Source of the DNA: Chloroflexota bacterium
GTDB lineage: Bacteria > Chloroflexota > Limnocylindria > Limnocylindrales > CSP1-4
Direction of reading: 5' to 3'
NCBI GenBank assembly: GCA_021783095.1
Contig: JAJXUG010000006.1
Coordinates: forward strand, 1-64,000
DNA: 64,000 nucleotides
Under the pieces are notes generated by a model. It ran no database searches. It was given only the letters and a program-made list of their open reading frames with translations, and was not told the origin of the DNA. Every line of letters starts with the position of its first letter. Position 1 is the first letter of the stretch. This document shows positions 46,481-54,472 of the stretch, one piece after another. The position numbers and the translations under genes were made by a program.

Positions 46481-46560
46481 GGCAATCCGGCGATGGTGTC
46501 CGCCGAGACGCGACCAGCGTCTGAACCGCCCGGCTCGGGATGATGGCCCCTGGACTGCTC
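46481..46560 (+). ncRNA. Fluoride riboswitch (crcB motif)
   Basis: The conserved core GGCGATGGTGTCCGCC (46489-46504) is followed by a variable hairpin (GAGACGC with GCGTCT), then GAACCGCC, GGCTC, and the pseudoknot block GATGATGGCCCCTGG ending near 46553. The order matches the crcB fluoride aptamer. It lies upstream of crcB, the fluoride channel gene, in the same orientation, which is the classical arrangement. A GC-rich hairpin near 46574-46592 could serve as the expression platform. Confidence 0.9.
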
Positions 46561-46603
46561 AGGCAGACCGGGCCTTCGCGGGGCCCCGAAGCGGAGAACG
46601 ACC

Positions 46604-46711
46604 GTGGACGACATCGACCTGATCGGGGCCCCTGGGGCACGGGCGGTCGGGGACGCCGATGAGATCGACGGTGGACCGATCCCGCGGCCATGGCGCGCGG
46701 AGACCGCATGA
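46604..46711 (+). CDS. Short 35-residue ORF coupled to crcB
   Basis: A GTG-initiated ORF of 35 codons begins 9 nt after GGAG and ends with TGA inside ATGA at the crcB start. It encodes an acidic peptide beginning VDDIDLIGAPGARAVGD and ending GPIPRPWRAETA. Codon third positions are G/C-rich. It sits between the riboswitch and crcB, so it may be a leader peptide that couples ribosome entry to crcB. No homologue is recognised. Confidence 0.45.
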   Translation: MDDIDLIGAPGARAVGDADEIDGGPIPRPWRAETA

Positions 46712-47079
46712 CGTACCTCGCGATCTCCATCGGCGCGGTCCTGGGCGCCAACTTCCGCTACCTCCTCGGCGGCTGGATCTCGGACCGCTGGGGCACGTCG
46801 TTCCCGGCGGGCACCTTCGTCATCAACGTGACCGGCTCGTTCGTGATCGGGATCGTGCTCACGCTCGTCACCGAGCGCCTGGCAGCGCCGACGTGGGTTC
46901 GGCCGGCGATCGCGATCGGGTTCCTCGGGTCCTACACCACGTTCTCGACGTTCAGCTATGAGACCCTCGCGCTCGCCCGAGACGGCGCCTGGGTGATGGC
47001 GGGCCTCAACGTGCTCCTGAGCGTCGGAGCGTCCCTCGTCGGCGTCTACCTCGGCACCTCGTTGGCGCGGGCCATCTGA
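46708..47079 (+). CDS. crcB: Fluoride channel CrcB/Fluc
   Basis: A 123-residue dual-topology membrane protein forming a fluoride-selective channel. Motifs are LGANFRYLLGGWISDRWGTS, GTFVINVTGSFVIGIVLT near residue 33, and GFLGSYTTFSTFSYETLAL near 72, the last holding the phenylalanines and the Na-binding turn of Fluc. Four helices are visible. ATG 46708 has CGGAG at 6 nt and overlaps the upstream short ORF stop; an ATG at 46690 is less likely. A fluoride riboswitch precedes it and a DUF190 gene follows by 14 bp. Only one crcB is seen; homodimers suffice in many bacteria. Confidence 0.95.
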   Translation: MTYLAISIGAVLGANFRYLLGGWISDRWGTSFPAGTFVINVTGSFVIGIVLTLVTERLAAPTWVRPAIAIGFLGSYTTFSTFSYETLALARDGAWVMAGLNVLLSVGASLVGVYLGTSLARAI

Positions 47080-47093
47080 CAGGAGGACAGGCC

Positions 47094-48380
47094 ATGCAGG
47101 GGTCCGCACGCGGAACGCGCGTCCAGGTCTTCCTGGGCGAGACCGAGCAGGAGGGCCACACGCCCAGGTACCTCGCGCTGCTCGAGTACCTGCGGCGCGA
47201 GGGGGCCGCCGGGGCCACCGTCACCCGCGGGATCGCCGGGTTCGGGGCGAACAGCCGGATCAAGACGTCCACGATCCTCCGCCTGTCGGTGGACCTCCCG
47301 GTGGTGCTCACCTGGATCGACGCCCCCGAGCGCGTGGAGCGGCTGCTGCCCGGTCTCCGGTCGCGCAGCGGCTCGGGGATCATCACGGTGGAGGAGGTCG
47401 AGATCGCGGGCTACGGCGGGCGGCGCCTGGAGCAGCTCCGGTTCGACCTCCAGGTGCGCGACGTCATGCGCGCCGACGTCGTGAGCGTCCGAGAGGACGC
47501 GCCCGTCCGATCGGCCGTCGAGGCGCTGGTCGGCCAGGAGTTCCGCTCTCTGCCGGTCGTCGACTCGGCCGGGATGCTGCGGGGCATCGTCGCGAACACC
47601 GACCTGATCAAGCGCGCGGGCCTCCCGGCCCGGCTGGAGCTGCTCGCCGCGATGCCGGAGGCGGCGCGCGCCGCTGTCCTCGACGGCCTCCCCGAGCGAC
47701 AGGTCGGCGACGTCATGCACGGAGAGCCCGTGACCCTGCGGCTGGAGGACACGGTGAGCACGGCCACCCGCCGGATGAGCGACTCCCGGCTCAAGCGCCT
47801 GCCGGTGGTCGACGACGCCGGCCGGCTCGCCGGGATCATCTCGCGGGCCGACGTGCTGCGCGCGGTCGCCGAGTCATTCCCGCGTGGCGCGGCGGAGGGC
47901 GCCAGTCATCCCGGCGCGAGGACCGCGGGCGACCTGATGCGCACCGATGTCCCGGTGGTCAGGGCCGACGCTCCGCTCCGCGACGTGGTGGACGTGGTCG
48001 CCTCCACGCGCCTCAACCGCGCGGTCGTGGTGGACGAGCACGACAGGGTGCTCGGCGTGATCAGCGACGCGGATGTCCTCGCCTCGGTCGAGGCATCGGC
48101 TCGGCCCGGGGTCGTCGGCGCCCTCATGCGAGTCGGCGGAGCCCCGGGCGGCAAGGCACGCGCCGCCGACCTCATGCACCCCGACGCCCCCGTCGTCCCC
48201 GGATCGGCGTCCCTCGCCGAGACGGCTCAGCTGATGGTCGCCCACCGCCGCAAGATCCTGCCCGTGGTGGACGATGCCGGTCGACTCCTCGGGGTGATCG
48301 ACCGGGCCGACCTGCTCCATGCGGCGTCGGGCGCGCTGGCCGACATCGCGCGCCTCGATGCGCAGGACGACGAGGATTGA
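47094..48380 (+). CDS. DUF190 protein fused to four CBS domains
   Basis: A 428-residue protein. Residues 1-110 are a DUF190 domain (VQVFLGETEQEGHTPRYLAL, RGIAGFGANSRIKTSTILRL), often encoded beside crcB. Four CBS domains follow, each with a DVM or DLM start and a (L/V)PVVD or VVVDE core: RDVMRADVVSVREDAPVRSA near 120, GDVMHGEPVTLRLEDTVSTA near 200, GDLMRTDVPVVRADAPLRDV near 280, and ADLMHPDAPVVPGSASLAET near 360. CBS pairs bind adenine nucleotides such as AMP or ATP. AGGAGGACAG precedes the ATG. It is cotranscribed with crcB and Nudix. The function is unknown. Confidence 0.9.
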   Translation: MQGSARGTRVQVFLGETEQEGHTPRYLALLEYLRREGAAGATVTRGIAGFGANSRIKTSTILRLSVDLPVVLTWIDAPERVERLLPGLRSRSGSGIITVEEVEIAGYGGRRLEQLRFDLQVRDVMRADVVSVREDAPVRSAVEALVGQEFRSLPVVDSAGMLRGIVANTDLIKRAGLPARLELLAAMPEAARAAVLDGLPERQVGDVMHGEPVTLRLEDTVSTATRRMSDSRLKRLPVVDDAGRLAGIISRADVLRAVAESFPRGAAEGASHPGARTAGDLMRTDVPVVRADAPLRDVVDVVASTRLNRAVVVDEHDRVLGVISDADVLASVEASARPGVVGALMRVGGAPGGKARAADLMHPDAPVVPGSASLAETAQLMVAHRRKILPVVDDAGRLLGVIDRADLLHAASGALADIARLDAQDDED

Positions 48381-48381
48381 C

Positions 48382-48813
48382 GTGGCCCGAGCCGTTGAGC
48401 ACCACTCCGCTGGGGCGCTCGTGTTCGTCGACGGGCGCGTGCTCGTGCTGCGGCGCAACGACCGCGAGGAGTGGGTGTTCCCGAAGGGCCACCTCGAGGC
48501 CGGCGAGCTCCCGGAACAAGCCGCCATTCGCGAGGTCCGGGAGGAGGCCGGCATCGAGGTCCGCCTGCTCGGGCCGCTCGGCTCGACGGAGTACGGCTTC
48601 CGGCACGGGAGGCGACTGCACCACAAGCGCGTGGACTGGTTCCTTGCCGCGCGCGTCGCGGGCGAGGTCAGCCTCGAGCCGCTGTTCTGCGACTGGCGCC
48701 TCCTCGATGAGCCCGGCGTGATCGCGCTGCTGACCCACCCCGAGGATCGGGAGACCGCGGCGCGCGCGTTCGAGGCAACGCGGGGAGGCATGCGCCCGCC
48801 TGTGGCGAGATGA
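48382..48813 (+). CDS. Nudix hydrolase
   Basis: A 143-residue Nudix enzyme with a complete Nudix box: PKGHLEAGELPEQAAIREVR then EEAGI at residues about 35-58. The N-terminus EHHSAGALVFVDGRVLVLRR is typical. The start is GTG 48382, one nucleotide after the DUF190 stop, so translation is probably coupled. It likely degrades a nucleotide polyphosphate; the link to fluoride stress is only by operon membership. Confidence 0.9.
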   Translation: MARAVEHHSAGALVFVDGRVLVLRRNDREEWVFPKGHLEAGELPEQAAIREVREEAGIEVRLLGPLGSTEYGFRHGRRLHHKRVDWFLAARVAGEVSLEPLFCDWRLLDEPGVIALLTHPEDRETAARAFEATRGGMRPPVAR

Positions 48814-48894
48814 GCGCACCGTTCGATCCCCGGGTTCGGCTTGCCGGATGGCGGTCGCCCGGTCGGTGCCACGCCAACCTGAACCGGGGGCTGC

Positions 48895-49305
48895 TCAGCC
48901 TGTCTCGGCGACGCGTTGGACCAGCTGGACCGGGTGGCCGTCCGGATCCTCGACGAACGCGACTCGGAGCCGCCCGTCGAGGAACGGATGCGGTGCGGCG
49001 TGGTCCCTGGCGCCTGCGGCGATCGCGGCCCGGTAGGCGGCCTCCACATCGTCGGTCCAGAGCGTGATGCAGGCTCGGTGCCCAGCGGTCACCGGCGTGA
49101 TCCCGTGGCTCTGCGCGGCGGGGCCGGGGAGGGCCAGCCCGAGCCCGAAACCGCCGAGCGCCATCTCGACCTTGATCGGCGGCGTCTCGTCCGTCCGGAA
49201 CGTCTCGCGGAAGCCGAAGTGCGCGTAGAAGCGGGCGGCGGCCTCGGTGTCGGCGACGAAGAGGATCACCTGGGCGTCGTGGTAGCCGGGCATCGCGCGC
49301 AGCAT
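48895..49305 (-). CDS. VOC-family (glyoxalase-like) protein
   Basis: A 136-residue vicinal-oxygen-chelate protein with two beta-alpha-beta-beta-beta units: VILFVADTEAAARFYAHFGF near residue 13 and ACITLWTDDVEAAYRAAIAA near 82, ending VAFVEDPDGHPVQLVQRV. The DPDGH motif supplies a metal ligand. Members include glyoxalases, dioxygenases and antibiotic-binding proteins; this one cannot be specified. ATG 49305 is used and an ATG at 49293 is possible. It is divergent from the NlpC/P60 gene. Confidence 0.87.
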   Translation of the reverse strand: MLRAMPGYHDAQVILFVADTEAAARFYAHFGFRETFRTDETPPIKVEMALGGFGLGLALPGPAAQSHGITPVTAGHRACITLWTDDVEAAYRAAIAAGARDHAAPHPFLDGRLRVAFVEDPDGHPVQLVQRVAETG

Positions 49306-49606
49306 GGATGCTGGCGCCGATCGCGTCCTCGACTGGGCGAACCGACAGAGACGCGCTAAGTCCCCTTAATGTTTCGTGCATGTTCGCGCCAAGGCTGGTA
49401 AGGTCCGCGCCGTCCATCTGACGACAGGGGTATCAGCTGCATAACCGCCGACCGGCAGGGTGACCTGTCGTCCGGTCGTCGTCCTCACGGATGCGCGATC
49501 GCCCCTGGCGTGCCGCCCCCGCGGCCGCCCTAGAACTCCTCTGACCGGCCGGCGCCGTCCCATCGCCACGGCGTGTGATCGCCGTGTCCTGGTAGAGAGG
49601 AGCAAC
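49306..49606. other. Divergent spacer with a structured leader
   Basis: A 301-bp gene-free region upstream of the NlpC/P60 gene. It contains a stem, GACCGG (49450-49455) with CCGGTC (49472-49477), enclosing CAGG-GTGA-CCTG. TAAGGT near 49400 is a candidate -10, implying a 5' leader of about 200 nt. The leader may be structured RNA, but it does not clearly match a riboswitch family that I know. Confidence 0.45.
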
Positions 49607-50347
49607 TTGGGGTTCACCGCCGGCCTCCGGGCCCTCGGGATTGCGGCGCTCGCCGCCGCCTCCTTCGCAACCGTCGCCGCGCCCTCCGCGGCGGCTGCCA
49701 GTCCATCCACCTCAGCTTCGACGGCCGCCACGCGGGTCGTCCTCATCGCCGAGGCTCAGCGCGGCAAGCGCTACGCCTTCGGCGCCGCTGGTCCCTCCGC
49801 ATTCGACTGCTCCGGCCTGGTCCTGTACGCCTACCGGCGCGCAGGTGTCGCCAGCAAACTCGGCGGCGGGCACTCCGGCTACGGGATGCTCACCTGGGCC
49901 CGCGCCCACCACCGGTTCAGCCGAACGAATCCGCAGGTCGGCGATGTCGTCATCTATGGCGGCGGCGCGCACGTGGGGATCTACATCGGCCACGGTGACG
50001 TGATCAGCGCGCTCAACCCCAGCCAGGGTATTCGGGTCACTGGCCTGCACGCCCTGAGGAACGCCGTGACCGGCTACGTCCACACGCAGCTCGGCCAGGC
50101 GTCCCCGCAGCCGATTCGCGCGGCTGCTGCCGTGCAGATCAGGACGGTCGCGCGGACCGTTCTGACGCGGTACTTCGTGAACCTCCGTGCCGGCGCCTCG
50201 ACGGCGACCCGCGTCCTCGCCATCGTGCGACCGGGCGTGCGGCTCCGCGTGGTGGCAACCGCCGTCACGAGCGGCAAGCGGTGGGACAAGGTCGCGTACG
50301 GCCGCCACACCTACTGGGTGCGCGCCGACCTGGTGCGCGCCGGCTGA
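49607..50347 (+). CDS. Secreted NlpC/P60 peptidoglycan hydrolase with SH3 domain
   Basis: A 246-residue exported endopeptidase. The signal peptide LRALGIAALAAASFATVAAP is followed by the NlpC/P60 domain. Its catalytic Cys is in AFDCSGLVLYAYRRAGV near residue 66, its His is in GGGAHVGIYIGHG near 123, and the third residue is expected in the following strand. A bacterial SH3-like domain forms the C-terminus (YFVNLRAGASTATRVLAI). The start is TTG 49607, decided by the strong AGAGAGGAG site 4-6 nt upstream. Such enzymes cut D-Glu-DAP type bonds in the wall during growth or division. Confidence 0.92.
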   Translation: MGFTAGLRALGIAALAAASFATVAAPSAAAASPSTSASTAATRVVLIAEAQRGKRYAFGAAGPSAFDCSGLVLYAYRRAGVASKLGGGHSGYGMLTWARAHHRFSRTNPQVGDVVIYGGGAHVGIYIGHGDVISALNPSQGIRVTGLHALRNAVTGYVHTQLGQASPQPIRAAAAVQIRTVARTVLTRYFVNLRAGASTATRVLAIVRPGVRLRVVATAVTSGKRWDKVAYGRHTYWVRADLVRAG

Positions 50348-50560
50348 CCGCGGGGCCATCTCGGATCCGGGCGGGGGCCTGATCCGGCGGGGGCTGGCCT
50401 GTCGAGCGTCGTGGCGTCACGGGGGTGCGCTGCGGCGGATGAGCGCAAGCCTGAGCGGGCGCTTCGGGATCCTTCCCGGGGCGTCCGCTTTCGTTTGTGC
50501 GCGGTCGGTCACGGGGCCACCCGCTGCTGGCGTCGGCCAGTGGTCGTCAGCGCGGCGTCA

Positions 50561-52009
50561 TCAGCCCGGCTCGCGCCCGGCCCCGGGGCGCGCCTCGGCC
50601 GCCCGCGGACCCGCCGGCTTGACCTCCTCCGAGCCGCGCCGCCCGGATCCCCGGATCAGGCTCGTCACGATGCCGATCGCGCACACGGCGGCCGCGACCC
50701 AGAACGCGTCGTGGATCGCGCCCGCCAGCGCGTCGCCCTGCGTGGCCGCTCCGACCAGGTGCACAGGCAGTCGCGTGGCCACGACCGCGGCCGAGAGCGC
50801 GATGCCCAGCGCCTGGCCGGTCACCCGCATCTGGGCGAGGGTGCCCGACGCGGTCCCGACGCGCCGCCCCGGCACCGAGCCGAGCACCGCCGAGCTGTTG
50901 GGGCTCATGAACAGCCCCTGCCCAACGCCCATCAGCACCAGCCGCCAGATGAGGTCCGCGATCGCGAAGTCGGTGGGGAGCTGTGTCAGGCTGAGCAGCG
51001 AGACGACCATGAGCGCCATCCCGGTGCTGGCCAGGATCGCCGGCCCGAAGCGGTCCGACGCGGCGCCCGAGAAGGGCGCGACGAGCGCCATCGAGATCGG
51101 CACGGGCGTGAGGAGGAGGCCGGCCTCGACGGGGGAGTAGCCGCGGCCCTGCTCGAGCAGGAACGGCAGCAGGAAGGTCGCGGTGAACAGGCCGGCGAAG
51201 GCCACGACCACGCTCGCCAGCCCGAAGCTGAACTGGCGGATGCGGAACAGCGCGAGGTCCAGGAGCGGCTGGACCGCCGCGCTCTCAGTCAGGATGAACG
51301 CGGTTCCGAGGACGAGGAACGCGACCAACAGCGCGAGCGTCGCGAGCGATGTCCAGCCCCAGTCGGTGCCTACCGACAGCGCGAGCAGCAGGCAGAACAG
51401 CGCGACGCCGGACATCGCCGCGCCCCGCACGTCGAACGACTGGTCGCGACCCCGGTCCTCGGCCGGCAGCACCCGCCACGCCCACAGGATGGCGATCAGG
51501 CCGATCGGGGCGTTGATCAGGAAGATGGACCGCCACGACGCGACCTGGGTCAGCAGGCCGCCGATGGCCGGCCCGAGGCTCAGTCCGAGCGACACGCTCA
51601 CGCCGTTGAGGCCCAGGGCGCGTCCCCGCTCGCTTGCGTCGAACGTGCGGGCGACCACCGCGGGACCCATGGCCATGAGCGCCGCCGCCCCGCACGCCTG
51701 GAGGACGCGGAAGGCGATGAGCCAGCCCTCGCCGGGGGACAGGCCGCACATCACGCTGGCCAGCGTGAACAGGCCGAAGCCGGCGAGGTACACGCGCTTG
51801 AAGGTGAGCACCTCGCCGAGGCGCCCGACCGGCAGGAGCAGGCTGCCCACGACCAGCAGGTAGGCAACCACGACCCACTCGACCGTGGTGAGGTCGATGC
51901 GGAAGTCCTGCTGGATGGCCGGCAGCGCGATGTTGACGATGCTGCCGTCCAGCGTGGACATGAGCGACCCGAGCGAGACGGTCGAGAGGATCAGCCACTT
52001 GCGCTGCAC
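50561..52009 (-). CDS. MFS drug exporter, DHA2 (EmrB/QacA-like) family
   Basis: A 482-residue major facilitator with 14 membrane helices. DHA2 signatures are LGSLMSTLDGSIVNIALPAI at helix 1, WVVVAYLLVVGSLLLPVGRL near residue 45, FRVLQACGAAALMAMGPAVV near 100, and GVSVSLGLSLGPAIGGLLTQ near 137. Members export lipophilic drugs and dyes by proton antiport. The start is GTG 52009 with TAGCCT ending 6 nt upstream and no ribosome binding site. No regulator gene is adjacent. The C-terminus is a charged Arg/Glu/Pro tail. Confidence 0.92.
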   Translation of the reverse strand: MQRKWLILSTVSLGSLMSTLDGSIVNIALPAIQQDFRIDLTTVEWVVVAYLLVVGSLLLPVGRLGEVLTFKRVYLAGFGLFTLASVMCGLSPGEGWLIAFRVLQACGAAALMAMGPAVVARTFDASERGRALGLNGVSVSLGLSLGPAIGGLLTQVASWRSIFLINAPIGLIAILWAWRVLPAEDRGRDQSFDVRGAAMSGVALFCLLLALSVGTDWGWTSLATLALLVAFLVLGTAFILTESAAVQPLLDLALFRIRQFSFGLASVVVAFAGLFTATFLLPFLLEQGRGYSPVEAGLLLTPVPISMALVAPFSGAASDRFGPAILASTGMALMVVSLLSLTQLPTDFAIADLIWRLVLMGVGQGLFMSPNSSAVLGSVPGRRVGTASGTLAQMRVTGQALGIALSAAVVATRLPVHLVGAATQGDALAGAIHDAFWVAAAVCAIGIVTSLIRGSGRRGSEEVKPAGPRAAEARPGAGREPG

Positions 52010-52015
52010 CTGTGG

Positions 52016-52021
52016 AGGCTA
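52016..52021 (-). promoter_or_regulatory. Candidate -10 box of a leaderless promoter (MFS exporter)
   Basis: TAGCCT on the minus strand ends 6 nt before the GTG start codon. There is no clear -35 and no Shine-Dalgarno sequence. Confidence 0.4.
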
Positions 52022-52160
52022 CCGGAAGACGGGAGAGCGCCGGGGGGCGGGGCTCGCACCGGGCGCCGGGCTGATCGCCGCGGCCGCGCCGCTCACGGAC
52101 CACCTGCTCACGGTGTCGGTGAACGGCGCCCGTTGCGGGGCGCGTGCCCGCGGGGGTCGG

Positions 52161-54401
52161 TCAGCCCTCCGTCAGGGTGGCGTCGCACCAGGCGGCGAGC
52201 GCGCGCGTGGCGGCGTCCGCAGTCCCCAGGACCGGGATGCCCGCGGCGGTCAGGCGGTCACGGAATGGGTCGTAGAGCGACCCGGCGTCGACCACCGCGA
52301 TCCACGGCTTCGTCGTGGTCCGCCAGAGGTCCGCCACCACGTCCGCCAGCGCGCCCGGGCGGCCCAGGTCCTCGTCATGGCCCTCGCCGGGCGGGAGCGT
52401 GTCGAGCGTGTCGGTCATGGGCACGAGGCCGAGGATCCCCGCGTCCACCTCGTCCGAGGCGAGGATCCCGCGCATCGCCTCGCACACCGTGTGCGCATCG
52501 GCGATCGGCGTGAGGTCGAGCGGGTTGCGCACGTCCACGACCGAGGTGATCCCCGCGGGCACGAGGAGATCCCCCAGGAGCCGCTCGGTCGCCGCCGAGA
52601 ACCGCGCCAGCGCCAGGGGCCCGGCGTGGTCGGCGATGGTCACGCACTCCGACCCGGCGTTCGTCGCCGCGCCCAGCCGCCGTCCCGCAGAGGGCCGTCG
52701 GTCGAGCAGGGCGAATGACCGCAGAAGGTCGTCGAACTCCGCCGGCGTCTCGGCCCAGGTCACGCCCACCTGGCGCGCCAGGGCGCGGGTGATCGCCGCA
52801 TCGCCCGCGATCGCCGCCGTGTGGCTCGCCGACGCGCCCGCCCCCGCCGCAGTCCGCCCCGCGCGGTACAGCACCACGGACCGGCCATCGGCCCGCAGGC
52901 GTGCGGCCGCCTCGAGGAACCGCAGCCCGTCGAGCCGCACGAACCCCTCGACGTACACGCCCACCACGCGCACCTCGGGGTCATCGGCCAGGCTCGCGAG
53001 GTAGTCGCCCGCCGTCAGGTCCGTCTGGTTGCCGATGGTGATCACGTACCGTGGGTCGAGCGGCGCGAGCCGCGACAGCCGCGTGATCGCGAACGCGCCG
53101 CTCCCGGTGACGAGCGCGATCGGCGCCGGGATCGACCCCGGCGGCAGCTTGGCGTGCGGGATGAATAGCGTGTCGTAGCGGCCCGGCCGGGACCGGATGC
53201 CCAGGCAGTTGCCGCCGTTGATCACCGGGCCGCCGTCGGGTCGCGCGCGCGCCGCCGCGAGCGACTCGCGCATCCTGGCCGCGAGCGGGCCGCCGCCGCG
53301 CTTCTCCTCGAGCCCGCCGGGGATCACGATGAGCGAAACGGCGAGGTCGCGCTCCACGGCCTCGGCGACGAACCCGGGCGTGGCGGCCGCTGGCAGGACG
53401 ACCACCAGCAGGTCCACGCGCGCCGGCAGCGAGGCGAGGTCCGGCACGCACCGGACCCCGTCGATCTGCCCTGCGCCGGGCTTGATGACCGTGATCGCCG
53501 CAGGGTCGAACCCCTCGCGCAAGACATTCTGGAGGATCACCCGGCCCGGGTTCGTCCCCGACGAGACGCCGACGATGGCGATCGACCGCGGGGCGAGGAG
53601 GCGGGCCACCGCGGCCGCCGGCCGGGGAGGGCGGACAAGTCGGGGGCCGTCGCCCAGGCGCACCAGCACATCGAGCGCGACGAGGCCGTCAGGGGTGACC
53701 GCGGCCGGGTTGATCTCGAGCTCCGCCAGCTCGTCGGGCGCCAGCGGGGCGAGGGCGAGCAGCCGGCGGACGGCGTCGGCCAGGCGCTCGGGCGCGAGAC
53801 GCGGCTGCTGGCCGCGGACGGACCGGGTGGCGAGACGGACAGCCGTCGCCCGGGCGAGCGCGCGCTCCATGCCCTCGGGCGGCGTGAGGGCGGCCGACAC
53901 GATGGCGAGCTCGCTGCCGGGTCGGAGGTCAGCGGCGAGGAACTCGGTTGCCACGCCGCCGGCGCCCACCGCGGCCACGGGCCCGAGGTCGTCGGTCCAG
54001 CGGAACGAGAGCAGCAGCTCGCCGCCCGGGTCGCGGTCGTGCGCGACGAGCTCCGTGACGGTGAACCCCGTGGGCGGGGAGGGGAGCCGCACCCGCATCG
54101 CCGCCATCGCCGCCCGCACCGCCTCCACCGTCCGGGCGGGGAAGGCCACGGCGCCGTGCTCGGTCTTGTGGGCCAGCCCGGGCGCGACCGCCTTGACCAC
54201 GACGCGCTCGCCGGGGAGCGCCGCAAGCAGCTCCCCGTCCACCGCGGCCTCGTCTGCCACCAGCCGCCATGTCGGGATGGCGATGCCAAGTGCGTCCAGC
54301 AGCGCGAGGCCCTCGGGTTCGCTCAGGATGTCCCGCCCCTGAGCGCGGGCGGTGGCGAGGATCGCGCGGATGGCGCTGAGGTGGGGTTCGTTCACACCCA
54401 T
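52161..54401 (-). CDS. NDP-forming acyl-CoA synthetase, ATP-grasp domain first
   Basis: A 746-residue NDP-forming acyl- or acetyl-CoA synthetase. Residues 1-235 are an ATP-grasp domain (ERVVVKAVAPGLAHKTEHGA, ELVAHDRDPGGELLLSFRWT). The CoA-binding domain starts near 270 (LLAPRSIAIVGVSSGTNPGR). Succinyl-CoA-ligase-like domains follow with VTGSGAFAITRL, TIGNQTDLTAGDYLASLADD, and the phospho-His segment ASASHTAAIAGD near 525. The usual order is CoA-binding first and ATP-grasp last; here it is permuted. The enzyme makes acyl-CoA from acid plus ATP, or the reverse. The ATG at 54401 is used. The acyl substrate is not known. Confidence 0.88.
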   Translation of the reverse strand: MGVNEPHLSAIRAILATARAQGRDILSEPEGLALLDALGIAIPTWRLVADEAAVDGELLAALPGERVVVKAVAPGLAHKTEHGAVAFPARTVEAVRAAMAAMRVRLPSPPTGFTVTELVAHDRDPGGELLLSFRWTDDLGPVAAVGAGGVATEFLAADLRPGSELAIVSAALTPPEGMERALARATAVRLATRSVRGQQPRLAPERLADAVRRLLALAPLAPDELAELEINPAAVTPDGLVALDVLVRLGDGPRLVRPPRPAAAVARLLAPRSIAIVGVSSGTNPGRVILQNVLREGFDPAAITVIKPGAGQIDGVRCVPDLASLPARVDLLVVVLPAAATPGFVAEAVERDLAVSLIVIPGGLEEKRGGGPLAARMRESLAAARARPDGGPVINGGNCLGIRSRPGRYDTLFIPHAKLPPGSIPAPIALVTGSGAFAITRLSRLAPLDPRYVITIGNQTDLTAGDYLASLADDPEVRVVGVYVEGFVRLDGLRFLEAAARLRADGRSVVLYRAGRTAAGAGASASHTAAIAGDAAITRALARQVGVTWAETPAEFDDLLRSFALLDRRPSAGRRLGAATNAGSECVTIADHAGPLALARFSAATERLLGDLLVPAGITSVVDVRNPLDLTPIADAHTVCEAMRGILASDEVDAGILGLVPMTDTLDTLPPGEGHDEDLGRPGALADVVADLWRTTTKPWIAVVDAGSLYDPFRDRLTAAGIPVLGTADAATRALAAWCDATLTEG

Positions 54402-54472
54402 AGGGTGCACCAGCCCGGTGCCCCGCAACGCTGTTTGGCGCACGGGTGGGGCAGCACAGGGGCTGGGCCCGC

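Noticed and set aside
46441-46711. A TPP, SAM or other riboswitch before crcB.
   Set aside because: The motif order and sequence fit only the fluoride (crcB) class and the downstream gene is the fluoride channel.
49306-49606. A c-di-AMP (ydaO-type) riboswitch before the NlpC/P60 gene.
   Set aside because: The gene context is suggestive, but I could not match the conserved strands of that class with confidence.
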